A stretch of DNA of 13,597 nucleotides from positions 1 through 13,597 of the forward strand of contig MGMT01000082.1 in NCBI GenBank assembly GCA_001796525.1, written 5' to 3'. The notes under the pieces were generated by a model. That model was not told where the DNA came from, searched no databases, and saw only the letters and a program-made list of their open reading frames with translations. This document shows, one piece after another, positions 1-8,036 of this stretch (within the stretch, counting starts at the first letter, position 1; the number at the start of each line of letters is the position of its first letter). The position numbers and the translations under genes were made by a program. This stretch comes from Chloroflexi bacterium RBG_13_51_52 (GTDB taxonomy: Bacteria; Chloroflexota; Dehalococcoidia; Dehalococcoidales; RBG-16-60-22).

Positions 1-8
1 TAGCGCTT

Positions 9-37
9 TTGTATGTAGTTTTTTCTTGTGATATACT
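9..37 (+). promoter_or_regulatory. Probable sigma70-type promoter for the MoxR-DUF58-transglutaminase operon
   Basis: A TTGTAT box at 9-14 is separated by 17 bp from TATACT at 32-37. The latter is preceded by TG at 29-30, giving an extended -10 element. The expected transcription start is near 44, about 25 nt before the ATG at 69. The fit is by eye against the bacterial consensus and no start site has been mapped. Confidence 0.55.
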
Positions 38-39
38 CG

Positions 40-55
40 AATCAGAGGACTGATT
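40..55 (+). promoter_or_regulatory. Short inverted repeat at the predicted transcription start
   Basis: AATCAG (40-45), loop AGGA (46-49), CTGATT (50-55) form a perfect 6-bp inverted repeat directly after the -10 box. As DNA it could be an operator; as RNA it would be a small 5' hairpin holding an AGGA loop. Its position over the predicted +1 is the only reason to single it out, since a 6-bp repeat is common by chance. Confidence 0.3.
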
Positions 56-68
56 AAAAGAGTATTAA

Positions 69-1058
69 ATGGAACAGGAAGTAAAGAGGGGTAAAACAGA
101 CGCCGAATTCGTAAAAGCCAAACAACTTGCCGAAAAAATCATCCAGAACGTCGAAAAAGTAATGGTCGGCAAGACAGAAGTGGTGCGGTTGGCAGTAATC
201 GCATTAATCAGCCAGGGGCACCTGCTTATTGAAGACGCTCCCGGCCTAGGCAAGACTATGCTTGCCCGCAGCCTGGCAAAGTCTATAAAGTGCAGCTTCA
301 AGCGCATTCAATTCACGCCGGATATGCTGCCCGGTGATATCATCGGCGTTACCATCTATAATCAGAAAACGGGCGATTTTGAGTTTCACTCCGGTCCCAT
401 CGACGCGCAGGTAGTGCTGGCGGATGAAATAAATCGGGCAACGCCCAAGGTACAGTCCGCTTTGCTGGAGGCTATGGAGGAGAGACAGCTTACCGTGGAC
501 GGCGTCACCCATAAAATGCCCTCGCCTTTCCATGTTTTGGCTACCCAAAATCCCATCGAATATGAAGGTACTTTCCCCCTCCCCGAAGCCCAGCTGGACA
601 GGTTTCTGCTGCGGATTAATATCGGTTATCCGGAACCGTCGGAAGAGGTAACCATAATTGAAAGACAGCAGGTTATTCACCCTATCGAGCAAATCAGCCA
701 TGTCGTCGAAGCGTCCGATGTTTTACTGCTACAGGACACGGTGAAGAAAATCTACGTGGACGACTTGATTAAGCAGTATATCGTTGCGCTGGTGGAAGCA
801 ACACGCCAACACCCCTCGATATATCTCGGCTCTTCGCCCCGCGGTTCGCTGGCCCTTTTCCGGACGGCGCAGGCGCGGGCTCTCTTGCTCGGACGGGACT
901 ACGTTTTGCCCGATGATATCAAAGCCCTGGCCGAGCCTGCTTTAGCCCACCGTTCTCTGGTGTCTTCTGCCGGACAGTCACAGGGCAAGGACAGCCGTAC
1001 TTTTATCGCCGAGATACTGGGAACTATCCCTGTTCCCGGCGCGCTCTCCGACCGATAA
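69..1058 (+). CDS. MoxR-family AAA+ ATPase
   Basis: This 329-residue cytoplasmic protein has the full MoxR AAA+ core. The Walker A motif APGLGKT lies at 57-63, and Walker B at about 115-120 ends in D119-E120 followed by INRA. Sensor 1 ATQNP is at 158-162, LPEAQLDRF at 171-179 carries a likely arginine finger R178, and the sensor 2 motif SPRG is at 256-259. The length is normal for the family. MoxR ATPases act as ATP-driven chaperones that mature or activate partner proteins, often ones with von Willebrand A domains. The DUF58 partner follows 57 nt downstream and the membrane transglutaminase after that, the usual module. The ATG at 69 has an AAAAGAG stretch 6 nt upstream and lies just behind a good promoter. 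The family call is firm; the client is inferred. Confidence 0.95.
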   Translation: MEQEVKRGKTDAEFVKAKQLAEKIIQNVEKVMVGKTEVVRLAVIALISQGHLLIEDAPGLGKTMLARSLAKSIKCSFKRIQFTPDMLPGDIIGVTIYNQKTGDFEFHSGPIDAQVVLADEINRATPKVQSALLEAMEERQLTVDGVTHKMPSPFHVLATQNPIEYEGTFPLPEAQLDRFLLRINIGYPEPSEEVTIIERQQVIHPIEQISHVVEASDVLLLQDTVKKIYVDDLIKQYIVALVEATRQHPSIYLGSSPRGSLALFRTAQARALLLGRDYVLPDDIKALAEPALAHRSLVSSAGQSQGKDSRTFIAEILGTIPVPGALSDR

Positions 1059-1115
1059 ACAACCGGCGGAAGGGGGAAAAGGCGTTATCCTCATCTGCCC
1101 CGGTTTGAGAAAAAT

Positions 1116-2348
1116 ATGAAAGTTCGTTGGCCCGTCATTGTTATCCTGATTCTCACATTAATCCTGGCTTTAGCCAGCGGTTCTACTATTCTATGGCGGT
1201 TCTTTATATTTTTAGTTGCACTGCTTTTCATGAGCTATCTCTGGATGCGTATGAATGCCCGCCATATCGACGGCAGAGTTACCAAGCTGTCCCCGTACAG
1301 CCGGGTAGGCGAACGTTTTGAAGTAGAGTTTAATTTTGTCAACAACGGCAGGCTGCCCACCGCTTTAATCGAGGTGCAGGAGGAGAATGATTTTCCCGGG
1401 TATCAAAATACGATAAATTTTCATCTTCCTGCGCAGGGTTCATACGACTGGCGCTCCGAGGGCATATGCCGGCGTCGGGGCATATACGATATGGGGAATT
1501 TTGTAGTGAAGATCACCGACCCGCTCGGGTTCTTTTCGGTCAAGGAGCATATTGCCAACAGTAAAAGCTTCATCGTATTCCCGACAACCATCGATTTGCC
1601 CTTTTTCCAGGCGCTACCCCGGCAGGAACCGGGATTAAGTAAACGCCGCTGGTTTACCAGCGAATCCGGCACCAACGCCGCCCGGGTTCGGGATTATATC
1701 AATGGCGATAACTTCCGCAATATCCACTGGCATACTACGGCGCATACCGGCAATCTCATGGTAAAAGAGTTCGACCCTGATTTTGTTAATTACGCTTATA
1801 AGGATATCTGGATTGTCATGGACATGCACAGCACTTCACATTGCGGAAAGGGTAATGAGACAACCGAAGAATACGCCGTCACCATCGCTGCATCTCTGGC
1901 TAAAAAATATATCGACAACGGCAAAAAGGTAGGCCTGATGGCATCAGGTGACCGGTCTTTTCTTTTTTTGCCGGAGACCGGCGACGAGCACCGGGAGGAG
2001 CTTTTGCGGGCCCTGGCGATGATCGATGCCACCAGTAGACTATCGCTTGACGCTTTACTGGCGTCGCAGGAGGAGCGTTTCGAACCGGGCGCTGCCATCG
2101 TAGTCATTACACCGTCAGCCGATGTTCTGGCCCCTCTACGCCGGATTGTTAACCGCGGCACGATGGTTACCGCCATCCTGCTCGATGCCGTCAGCTTTGG
2201 CGGAAAAGTCAACGCGTCGGAAACGGCGAGAGGCCTTACTGCCAGTGGCATACACGTTTATATCGTCAGGCAGGGGGCGGAGATGGTCCGGGCTCTTGAC
2301 AGCCGGTTCATACTGTCACCGCTGATCTATACGGGAGTAAAAAGATAA
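1116..2348 (+). CDS. DUF58 (vWA-like) membrane-anchored protein
   Basis: This 410-residue protein starts with a hydrophobic region at about 5-43, best read as two close membrane helices with the rest in the cytoplasm. A beta-rich segment at about 50-160 precedes the DUF58 signature at about 189-219: R190 through the R-x-Y-x-x-G-D pattern (RDYINGD, 192-198), then IHWHTTA (203-209) and the G-x-L-M-V-K-E-F run. After this comes a von Willebrand A-like fold beginning at IWIVMD (231-236). The metal-binding DxSxS motif appears degenerate (D236-M-H-S-T), so classical metal coordination is doubtful. DUF58 proteins are the regular partners of MoxR ATPases and sit next to transglutaminases, as here; their exact biochemical role is poorly defined. 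The ATG at 1116 has only a weak upstream GAGA. Two nucleotides separate it from the next gene. Confidence 0.9.
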   Translation: MKVRWPVIVILILTLILALASGSTILWRFFIFLVALLFMSYLWMRMNARHIDGRVTKLSPYSRVGERFEVEFNFVNNGRLPTALIEVQEENDFPGYQNTINFHLPAQGSYDWRSEGICRRRGIYDMGNFVVKITDPLGFFSVKEHIANSKSFIVFPTTIDLPFFQALPRQEPGLSKRRWFTSESGTNAARVRDYINGDNFRNIHWHTTAHTGNLMVKEFDPDFVNYAYKDIWIVMDMHSTSHCGKGNETTEEYAVTIAASLAKKYIDNGKKVGLMASGDRSFLFLPETGDEHREELLRALAMIDATSRLSLDALLASQEERFEPGAAIVVITPSADVLAPLRRIVNRGTMVTAILLDAVSFGGKVNASETARGLTASGIHVYIVRQGAEMVRALDSRFILSPLIYTGVKR

Positions 2349-2350
2349 TC

Positions 2351-4672
2351 GTGGCCAATGAAGCGAAAAAGCCCAGAAAACTATTTTCCCGCGCAGAAAA
2401 ACCGGAAGAGGCGGAAATTCAACCAGTAGTGACTGCATCCCGGTGGGGCGGCTGGCGGGAATGGGTGAATATTATCCTGCTGTTCGTCGTTCTAGAGATA
2501 GCCGTATTATCCATCGAGCAGGCTCACTGGATTACGCCTCAACCTTCATTATCGTTGGTCTTGTTTCTCTCCGTTTTAATTGTCTACGCCTTTGTGAGAA
2601 TCCGGATTTTCGGGGTTATAAAACATGTCCTGGCGCTGGTTATCGGACTGGGGGTGGTATTATGGCAGACCATGGCTCTATTGACGCCGCCGGAAACGGT
2701 ATCGAGGTTTTCTCATTTACTGGATATTTTCCGGTCGTGGTGGCAGGGCTCGGAAACACTATTACCCGGCGATGAGAAAATTATCTTCGTCGTCTTCATT
2801 ACCTTCCTGACATGGGTTATCGGCTACCTGTCAACCTGGTTTGTTCTACGGCGAAATAACTCCTGGGTGGCGGTTTCCCTGGGCTCACTGGTTATCCTGT
2901 TCAATGTAGGTAATCTCCCGGATACATATTACATATACTTCTTCCTTTATTTCTTCGCGGCAGCATTGCTGGTTGCCGTAACGCGTATGACCGGGCAGTC
3001 CTCGAAAGCATGGCGCATCGCAAATTATTCGGGGAGGAGCCTGCTGTACCTGGGCGTTTCGCTACTATGTATCACGGCGCTGGCAGCCTCCATTTCCTGG
3101 ATTACGCCGCAGGCGCGTGCCACGGGTCTGCAGGACTTGATTGCCACCAGATTACCCTGGCAAAGAGATGTCCTGGGGTCGAAATTCAATATTCTCAACG
3201 CCATACCGTCAAAGCAGGCTTTGAGCACCGCCAGTACACTCAAGGATTTGACCTTTGGAGAAAGCTGGAATCAGGGAAATGATATCAAATACGTCGTTGC
3301 TTCCGAACGCCCATCTTACTGGCGGGTAAATGCCTATGATACGTATACAGCGCAGGGCTGGACAAACAGCCCGACCAGTAAAAACTTCCTGGAGGCGGAT
3401 ATTACCTGGGTAGATAATGAAGGACTAACCAGCCGGGAGGTAATGAAATACGCTGTAGCTACTGAAATAAATACGGATGTATTGTTTACCAGCGGAGGGT
3501 TTATTTCGGCCGATATACCGGTGCATGTGAATACCGGCGCCGCGGGAGACATTGAAGCGGTTACGGCATTGCGCATTCTTAGTCCCGGCGAGCGGTACAC
3601 AATCACGGCATATGTTTTTTCACCCACAGAGGACGATTTATCCGGGGCCGGTGAAAACTACCCAGACTCTATCAAGGCCGCATATCTTCAGTTGCCCCCC
3701 GATTTTTCTAACGATATCAAACTTTTGAGCGAGGATATTACCCGCGAATTTGAAACTCCCTACGAAAAAGTAACGGCAATAATCGATTATCTTGCACAAT
3801 TTCCATATAAACTGGAGATTGAAGCTCCCCCCGAAGGTACCGACAGCGTGGCGCACTTTCTTTTTACCAGGAAAAACGGCTTTTGCCTCCATTATGCCTC
3901 GGCAACGGTGGTAATGCTCCGCTCAATCGGCATCCCTTCGAGACTCGTGGTCGGCTATCTCCCGGGCGAACCGGGTAAAATTCCCGGACAATACATTCTG
4001 CGGGACAAGTATTATCATGCCTGGCCGCAGGTCTATTTCCCCGGCTACGGCTGGATTGACATCGAAGCGACGCCCGGCAGCCCGGAAAGCTATGTATCTA
4101 TCGACACTCCCTTTGTATCCAGTACTACTATCGAAGAATCGCCGGAGTGGGACGCCTGGCTGGGCGCGCCGCCTCCCCAGATACAGAACATCACGAATAT
4201 CGGTATCGGACTTTTGCCGGGAAGTGAGACCAGCGAGGCGGAGTTATCTTTCGGAGCGAAACTGGGGCGCACCCTGCTATTTGTTTTTTCCGGAGCCCTG
4301 GCGATTGTGCTGTTGATAGGGCTGATATTCGTGATTAGGTCGTTTTCTTACCGCTGGCTGTGGCGCGTGGACAGGCAAAAACTGGCTTATGATACCTATA
4401 CCAATATGTGCAAGCTGGCGGCGATGGTTGGCCTGGCTCCCAACCCCCAGCAGACGCCCCTGGAGTTTACCGCCGAACTGGCTGTGGCTTTGCCGCAGGA
4501 GGTTGAAGCCCTGGACTATATCACGCGAGCCTATTTGATAAACCGCTTCGGTGGGAGAAGAGGCAGGCTGATAATAACTGAAGAGGCAGAAATTTTAAAA
4601 GCGCGCCATATGGTCTACCATACGCTTCTACAGCGACTGGGCTTGACAAGAAGGTTTTTTGGCAAGAGATAA
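2351..4672 (+). CDS. Membrane transglutaminase-like protein (TgpA type) with DUF4129-like C-terminus
   Basis: This 773-residue protein has about seven membrane helices in its first 252 residues, an external region at about 253-635, one more helix at about 640-656 and a cytoplasmic tail. The outer region holds a transglutaminase-like core with C512 in NGFCLHYA, H556 in YYHAWPQ and an acidic third position in GWIDIEATP, where E572 aligns with the usual Asp and D570 is nearby. A Glu at this place occurs in TgpA-type proteins. The tail (about 676-758) has the TPLEF pattern of DUF4129. The fold suggests an extracytoplasmic cysteine hydrolase or amide-crosslinking enzyme; the substrate is unknown. 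It is the third gene of the MoxR-DUF58 module and begins with GTG two nucleotides after the DUF58 stop, so coupled translation is likely. One Asn-X-Thr sequon (N613) lies in the outer region. Confidence 0.92.
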   Translation: MANEAKKPRKLFSRAEKPEEAEIQPVVTASRWGGWREWVNIILLFVVLEIAVLSIEQAHWITPQPSLSLVLFLSVLIVYAFVRIRIFGVIKHVLALVIGLGVVLWQTMALLTPPETVSRFSHLLDIFRSWWQGSETLLPGDEKIIFVVFITFLTWVIGYLSTWFVLRRNNSWVAVSLGSLVILFNVGNLPDTYYIYFFLYFFAAALLVAVTRMTGQSSKAWRIANYSGRSLLYLGVSLLCITALAASISWITPQARATGLQDLIATRLPWQRDVLGSKFNILNAIPSKQALSTASTLKDLTFGESWNQGNDIKYVVASERPSYWRVNAYDTYTAQGWTNSPTSKNFLEADITWVDNEGLTSREVMKYAVATEINTDVLFTSGGFISADIPVHVNTGAAGDIEAVTALRILSPGERYTITAYVFSPTEDDLSGAGENYPDSIKAAYLQLPPDFSNDIKLLSEDITREFETPYEKVTAIIDYLAQFPYKLEIEAPPEGTDSVAHFLFTRKNGFCLHYASATVVMLRSIGIPSRLVVGYLPGEPGKIPGQYILRDKYYHAWPQVYFPGYGWIDIEATPGSPESYVSIDTPFVSSTTIEESPEWDAWLGAPPPQIQNITNIGIGLLPGSETSEAELSFGAKLGRTLLFVFSGALAIVLLIGLIFVIRSFSYRWLWRVDRQKLAYDTYTNMCKLAAMVGLAPNPQQTPLEFTAELAVALPQEVEALDYITRAYLINRFGGRRGRLIITEEAEILKARHMVYHTLLQRLGLTRRFFGKR

Positions 4673-4729
4673 AAGATCAAACTTCTGATTGGAAAGATAT
4701 CTTATATCTCACACTGTTAAACGCCTTTA

Positions 4730-4777
4730 CCTCTTGCTTTGTTTCGATGCCCCGAACTATAATTACTTGTCAAGAGG
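4730..4777. repeat. Inverted repeat CCTCTTG / CAAGAGG bracketing the wecB promoter
   Basis: CCTCTTG at 4730-4736 and CAAGAGG at 4771-4777 are perfect inverted copies 34 nt apart. They flank the TATAAT box, with one arm over the -35 region and the other near the predicted +1. This could be a pair of repressor half-sites. A 7-bp match at this distance is expected many times by chance in a window of this length, so only its placement makes it notable. Confidence 0.25.
4734..4763 (+). promoter_or_regulatory. Candidate promoter for the wecB-SDR-wecC-GT operon
   Basis: A perfect TATAAT at 4758-4763 lies 18 bp after TTGCTT (4734-4739), which matches only the TTG half of the -35 consensus. The predicted start near 4770 leaves a leader of about 53 nt before the ATG at 4823. 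A competing pair, TTGTCA (4767-4772) with TATTAG (4789-4794) at 16 bp, is also possible. The 150-bp gap (4673-4822) contains no convincing terminator for the upstream operon. Confidence 0.45.
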
Positions 4778-4822
4778 ATTTACTTTTGTATTAGGTCAAT
4801 TTGCCTCTGACGCTAATATTAA

Positions 4823-5905
4823 ATGAAGATTGCAGTAATACTCGGGACCCGCCCGGAAATAACCAAGATGGCTCCGCTGATAAAAATTTATCAGCAAAAC
4901 CAAGCGGATTTCTTTATACTTCATACGGGCCAGCATTATACCTACCAGATGGATAAAGTCTTTTTCGAACAGCTTGAGCTTCCCCAACCTAAATACAATA
5001 TAGACGTCGGCTCCAGTTCCCATGCCGAGCAAACGGGGAAGATGCTTATCGGAATCGAGAAAATACTTCTGGAAGAAAAACCGGCTGTTGTTCTCGTCGA
5101 AGGCGACACCAACAGCGTCCTCGCCGGGGCTTTAGCGGCGGCGAAACTCGGCATTAAAGTCGGCCACCTTGAGGCGGGACTTCGCTCTTACGATAGGGGA
5201 ATGCCGGAGGAAATCAACCGGGTATTAGCCGACCATCTTTCGGATTTGCTCTTTGCTCCTACTTCTAAAGCGAAGCAGATATTACTTGGTGAAGGGATTG
5301 ACGAAAAGAAGGTCTTTATCACCGGCAACACAATTGTCGATACCATCTTTCAGACCCTGGAGCTGGCGAGAAGCGGAAAAGACGTGATAAGTGATTTAAA
5401 CATCAAACCAGGGCGGTATTTTCTGGTGACCCTGCACCGCCAGGAAAATGTTGATAATGCCGTAAGGTTCGGCTCGATTTTAGAGGGGTTGGGCAAAATA
5501 GCCGTTCGCCATAAGCTCCCCGTCATTTACCCCATCCACCCGCGCAGTCGTAAACAGATGAGCCTTTTCGGCTTGCAGTCCGATAATCTGACAATTGTAG
5601 AACCTCTGGACTTCCTCGGTTTCCTGCAGCTGGAAAGCCAAGCCAGGCTCATACTGACCGACTCCGGCGGGGTGCAGGAGGAATCCTGCATACTGGGCGT
5701 TCCCTGTGTCACCCTAAGGGACAATACAGAGCGGCCGGAAACTTTAGAGGTGGGGTCGAACGTTCTGGCTGGAGCGTCTGCGAAGCGTATTACAGAATCT
5801 GTCGATATCATGTTAAAAAAGAAGGATAAGTGGGCTAATCCCTTCGGCGACGGCAGAGCCGCGGCAAGAATCGTTAAAATAATCACGGAGGAAGTAAATG
5901 GCTAA
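4823..5905 (+). CDS. wecB: UDP-N-acetylglucosamine 2-epimerase (non-hydrolysing)
   Basis: This 360-residue cytosolic enzyme interconverts UDP-GlcNAc and UDP-ManNAc. The start GTRPEITKMAPL (8-19) is the family hallmark. TGQH (35-38), GDTNS with D95, HLEAGLRS with E117 and MPEEINR (127-133) give the catalytic acidic residues known from the E. coli enzyme. LHRQEN with H205 and SGGVQEE (281-287) complete the nucleotide-binding site. The length is usual and no key residue is missing. It opens a tight operon: its last 8 nt overlap the SDR gene, and wecC follows, so its product very likely feeds ManNAcA synthesis. The ATG gives the canonical short N-terminus, but no Shine-Dalgarno site lies within 15 nt of it. 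It is not the hydrolysing NeuC type by motif context, though I cannot test that. Confidence 0.95.
   Translation: MKIAVILGTRPEITKMAPLIKIYQQNQADFFILHTGQHYTYQMDKVFFEQLELPQPKYNIDVGSSSHAEQTGKMLIGIEKILLEEKPAVVLVEGDTNSVLAGALAAAKLGIKVGHLEAGLRSYDRGMPEEINRVLADHLSDLLFAPTSKAKQILLGEGIDEKKVFITGNTIVDTIFQTLELARSGKDVISDLNIKPGRYFLVTLHRQENVDNAVRFGSILEGLGKIAVRHKLPVIYPIHPRSRKQMSLFGLQSDNLTIVEPLDFLGFLQLESQARLILTDSGGVQEESCILGVPCVTLRDNTERPETLEVGSNVLAGASAKRITESVDIMLKKKDKWANPFGDGRAAARIVKIITEEVNG
5887..5891 (+). promoter_or_regulatory. Strong ribosome binding site for the SDR gene
   Basis: GGAGG lies 6 nt before the ATG at 5898, inside the end of wecB. It fixes the SDR start and supports translational coupling through the 8-nt overlap. 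Confidence 0.8.
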
Positions 5906-6815
5906 AATTCTGGTAACGGGCGGACTGGGCGCAGTGGGCAAACCGCTTGCTGCCGAACTTAAAAAGAGGGGGAACGAGGTCTGGATTGCCGACAGAGTGC
6001 ACTCGGCCGAGCCGAATTACGTCAGGTGCGACGTCGGCGAGTTTCATCAGGTCGAAAGGCTTTTAGATCGCGCCGACTTCGAATATGTTTATCATCTTGC
6101 CGCCGAGTTCGGGCGCCGCAACGGCGAAGACTTCTACGAAAATCTCTGGAAGACCAATGCCATCGGCACCAAGAATTTCATCAGGATGCAGGAAAGACTC
6201 AAGTTCAGGATGATTTTTTTCAGCAGCTCCGAGGTCTATGGCGATTACCGGCAGGTAATGCGTGAGGACGTTATGGACAAGGTAGCCGTTAAGCAGATGA
6301 ACGACTACGCCATGACCAAGTGGGTCAACGAGATGCAGATTTTAAACTCCGCCGCCAGGTTCGGCACGGAAACGGTGCGGGTAAGATTGTTTAACACTTA
6401 CGGTCCCGGCGAATATTACTCCGAATACCGTAGCGCTATCTGCGTTTTTATTTATAAAGCCCTCCATGATTTGCCTTATACGATATATACCAAGCACGAG
6501 CGTACCTCGTCATATATCGACGATTCGGTGAGGACGCTGGCGAATATCGTCAATAGCTTTAAACCGGGCGAAGTATATAATATTGCCGGGAGCGAACTGC
6601 ACAACATGAAACTTGCCTCCGATATCATTTTAAAATACCTGGGGAAAGACGACAGGCTGGTCGAATACCGTGAAGCGCAGCCGGATACGACGCTGGTGAA
6701 AAAGGTGGACGGGTCTAAAGCCGTGCGCGACCTCCAGCATAAAACCACCGTAAAATTAGAAGAAGGTATCCCCAGGACAATTGAATGGCAGAAAGAGGTA
6801 TACAAACGTGGCTAA
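5898..6815 (+). CDS. Extended SDR NAD-dependent nucleotide-sugar epimerase/dehydratase
   Basis: This 305-residue cytosolic enzyme belongs to the extended short-chain dehydrogenases that act on nucleotide sugars. The NAD-binding glycines are in TGGLGAVG (G8, G11, G14), a variant of the usual TGGAGFIG. Further support comes from YHLAAEFG (65-72), the catalytic SSSEVYG serine region (109-115), the Y137-x-x-x-K141 pair, and RLFNTYGPGEY (163-173). The C-terminal third is the substrate domain. At about 305 residues it is of normal length. Members include UDP-glucose/GlcNAc 4-epimerases and 4,6-dehydratases, and motifs alone do not separate these. It overlaps wecB and wecC by 8 nt on each side, so it is probably made with them and may act on the same sugar pool. 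Whether its substrate is UDP-GlcNAc, UDP-ManNAc, UDP-ManNAcA or another sugar is open. Confidence 0.88.
   Translation: MAKILVTGGLGAVGKPLAAELKKRGNEVWIADRVHSAEPNYVRCDVGEFHQVERLLDRADFEYVYHLAAEFGRRNGEDFYENLWKTNAIGTKNFIRMQERLKFRMIFFSSSEVYGDYRQVMREDVMDKVAVKQMNDYAMTKWVNEMQILNSAARFGTETVRVRLFNTYGPGEYYSEYRSAICVFIYKALHDLPYTIYTKHERTSSYIDDSVRTLANIVNSFKPGEVYNIAGSELHNMKLASDIILKYLGKDDRLVEYREAQPDTTLVKKVDGSKAVRDLQHKTTVKLEEGIPRTIEWQKEVYKRG
6793..6798 (+). promoter_or_regulatory. Ribosome binding site deciding the wecC start
   Basis: AAGAGG lies 9 nt before the GTG at 6808. This favours GTG 6808 over the in-frame TTG at 6781, which would add nine residues not expected before the Rossmann strand. Confidence 0.65.
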
Positions 6816-8028
6816 AAAAATCGTCGTTATGGGAACGGGATACGTGGGACTGCCATTAGCCATCATGCTGGCGCGGGCAGGCTATGAAGTTGTCGGCGTC
6901 GATATCGAAGAAAATGTGGTCGATGCTATTAATACCGGCGTCCTCCATCTGGCTGAAGAAGAAATAAAACGCATCTTTCAGGAGCCCAGTGTCAGGAAAA
7001 ACCTCCGCGCCCAGAAAGTCCCCTGCGACGCGGATGCTTTTATCATTTCGGTACCCACCCCTATCGACGAGAGGAAAAGAGTCGCCGACCTCACCCAGGT
7101 GATAAAATCGTTGGAATCGATTGTTCCCTACCTGCGTTCCGGCAACCTGGTCATTATCGAAAGTACAGTTCCTCCCCTCACCTGCCGCGATATTATAGCG
7201 CCTGTTATTGAAAAAACAGGCTTGAAAGTTAACAAAGATGTTTTCATCTGCCACTGCCCGGAGAGGATTCTCCCCGGCGCGGTGTTTGATGAAATCGTCA
7301 ATAACGACAGGATTATCGGCGGGATGGATGCCAAGGCAGCAAAAATGGCACGGGAGATATACGCTTCGTTCGTCAAAGGCAACCTCTACCTGACCGATGA
7401 TGTCACCGCGGAACTGGCGAAGCTGATGGAAAATACCTACCGTGACGTTAATATCGCCCTCGCCAACGAGTTCGCCGCCGTAGCTGAAGGGCTGGGGATA
7501 AATATCCTCGAAGCCATCAAACTGGCAAACAAGCACCCCCGGGTAAAAATTCTCAAACCCGGCATCGGCACCGGCGGGCACTGCATACCGGTCGACCCGT
7601 GGTTTATTAAAGAGGTGGACCCCATTAACTCGCGCCTTATCCATACCGCCCGGCTGATTAATGACGAGGTGCCGATTTATATCGCCGCCAAGATAAGAAA
7701 AGCTGTAAAGGACATCGATAATCCGAATATCGTCGTGCTGGGGATGACCTATAAAGCAGATACGTATGATGTACGTAATAGTCCGGCACAAAAGATAATC
7801 GGACTTCTTAAAGCCGACGGCTATCAGGTGACAGCGTACGACCCCATGGTGGATGGTCAACGGTACTCATCTATCAAAGAAATCGCCAAAGACGCCGATG
7901 CTCTGGTGGTACTGGTGGAGCATAAGGTAATTCGGGATGAACTGGCTAAAAAAGAGGGCGAAATCAAAAAGGCGATGCGCCATCCGATGGTATTGAGGTT
8001 CTATCACGAAGCATCAGAAAGCGAATAA
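6808..8028 (+). CDS. wecC: UDP-N-acetyl-D-mannosamine dehydrogenase
   Basis: This 406-residue protein (counted from GTG 6808) belongs to the UDP-glucose/GDP-mannose dehydrogenase family, which oxidises the C6 hydroxyl of a nucleotide sugar twice with NAD+. The N-terminal Rossmann motif is GTGYVGLPLA (9-18). EST (118-120), CPERILPG (150-157) and the helix ENTYRDVNIALANE (208-221) are typical. The catalytic cysteine C259 is in GTGGHCIPVDP, and GMTYKADTYDVRNSP (312-326) marks the C-terminal domain. The adjacent wecB makes UDP-ManNAc to UDP-ManNAcA the best assignment; a UDP-GlcNAc or other sugar dehydrogenase is the main alternative. It overlaps the SDR gene by 8 nt, and 8 nt separate its stop from the glycosyltransferase. 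An in-frame TTG at 6781 is a less likely start. Confidence 0.92.
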   Translation: MAKKIVVMGTGYVGLPLAIMLARAGYEVVGVDIEENVVDAINTGVLHLAEEEIKRIFQEPSVRKNLRAQKVPCDADAFIISVPTPIDERKRVADLTQVIKSLESIVPYLRSGNLVIIESTVPPLTCRDIIAPVIEKTGLKVNKDVFICHCPERILPGAVFDEIVNNDRIIGGMDAKAAKMAREIYASFVKGNLYLTDDVTAELAKLMENTYRDVNIALANEFAAVAEGLGINILEAIKLANKHPRVKILKPGIGTGGHCIPVDPWFIKEVDPINSRLIHTARLINDEVPIYIAAKIRKAVKDIDNPNIVVLGMTYKADTYDVRNSPAQKIIGLLKADGYQVTAYDPMVDGQRYSSIKEIAKDADALVVLVEHKVIRDELAKKEGEIKKAMRHPMVLRFYHEASESE

Positions 8029-8036
8029 TACCGGTT

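Noticed and set aside
1061..1105. AACCGG ... CCGGTT inverted repeat between the MoxR and DUF58 genes
   Set aside because: The loop of about 33 nt is long, no T run follows, and the two genes belong to a known cotranscribed module. Likely chance.
4694..4703. Palindrome AAGATATCTT after the transglutaminase gene as a terminator
   Set aside because: The stem is very AT-rich, has no real loop and no following T run, so it does not fit an intrinsic terminator.
6781..6807. TTG at 6781 as the wecC start
   Set aside because: It adds nine residues before the Rossmann strand, while GTG 6808 has AAGAGG 9 nt upstream and gives the usual N-terminus.
6856..7860. A 334-codon open frame on the minus strand opposite wecC
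   Set aside because: It mirrors a highly conserved dehydrogenase, shows no recognisable domain, and results from codon use on the coding strand. The wecC motifs make the plus strand the real gene.
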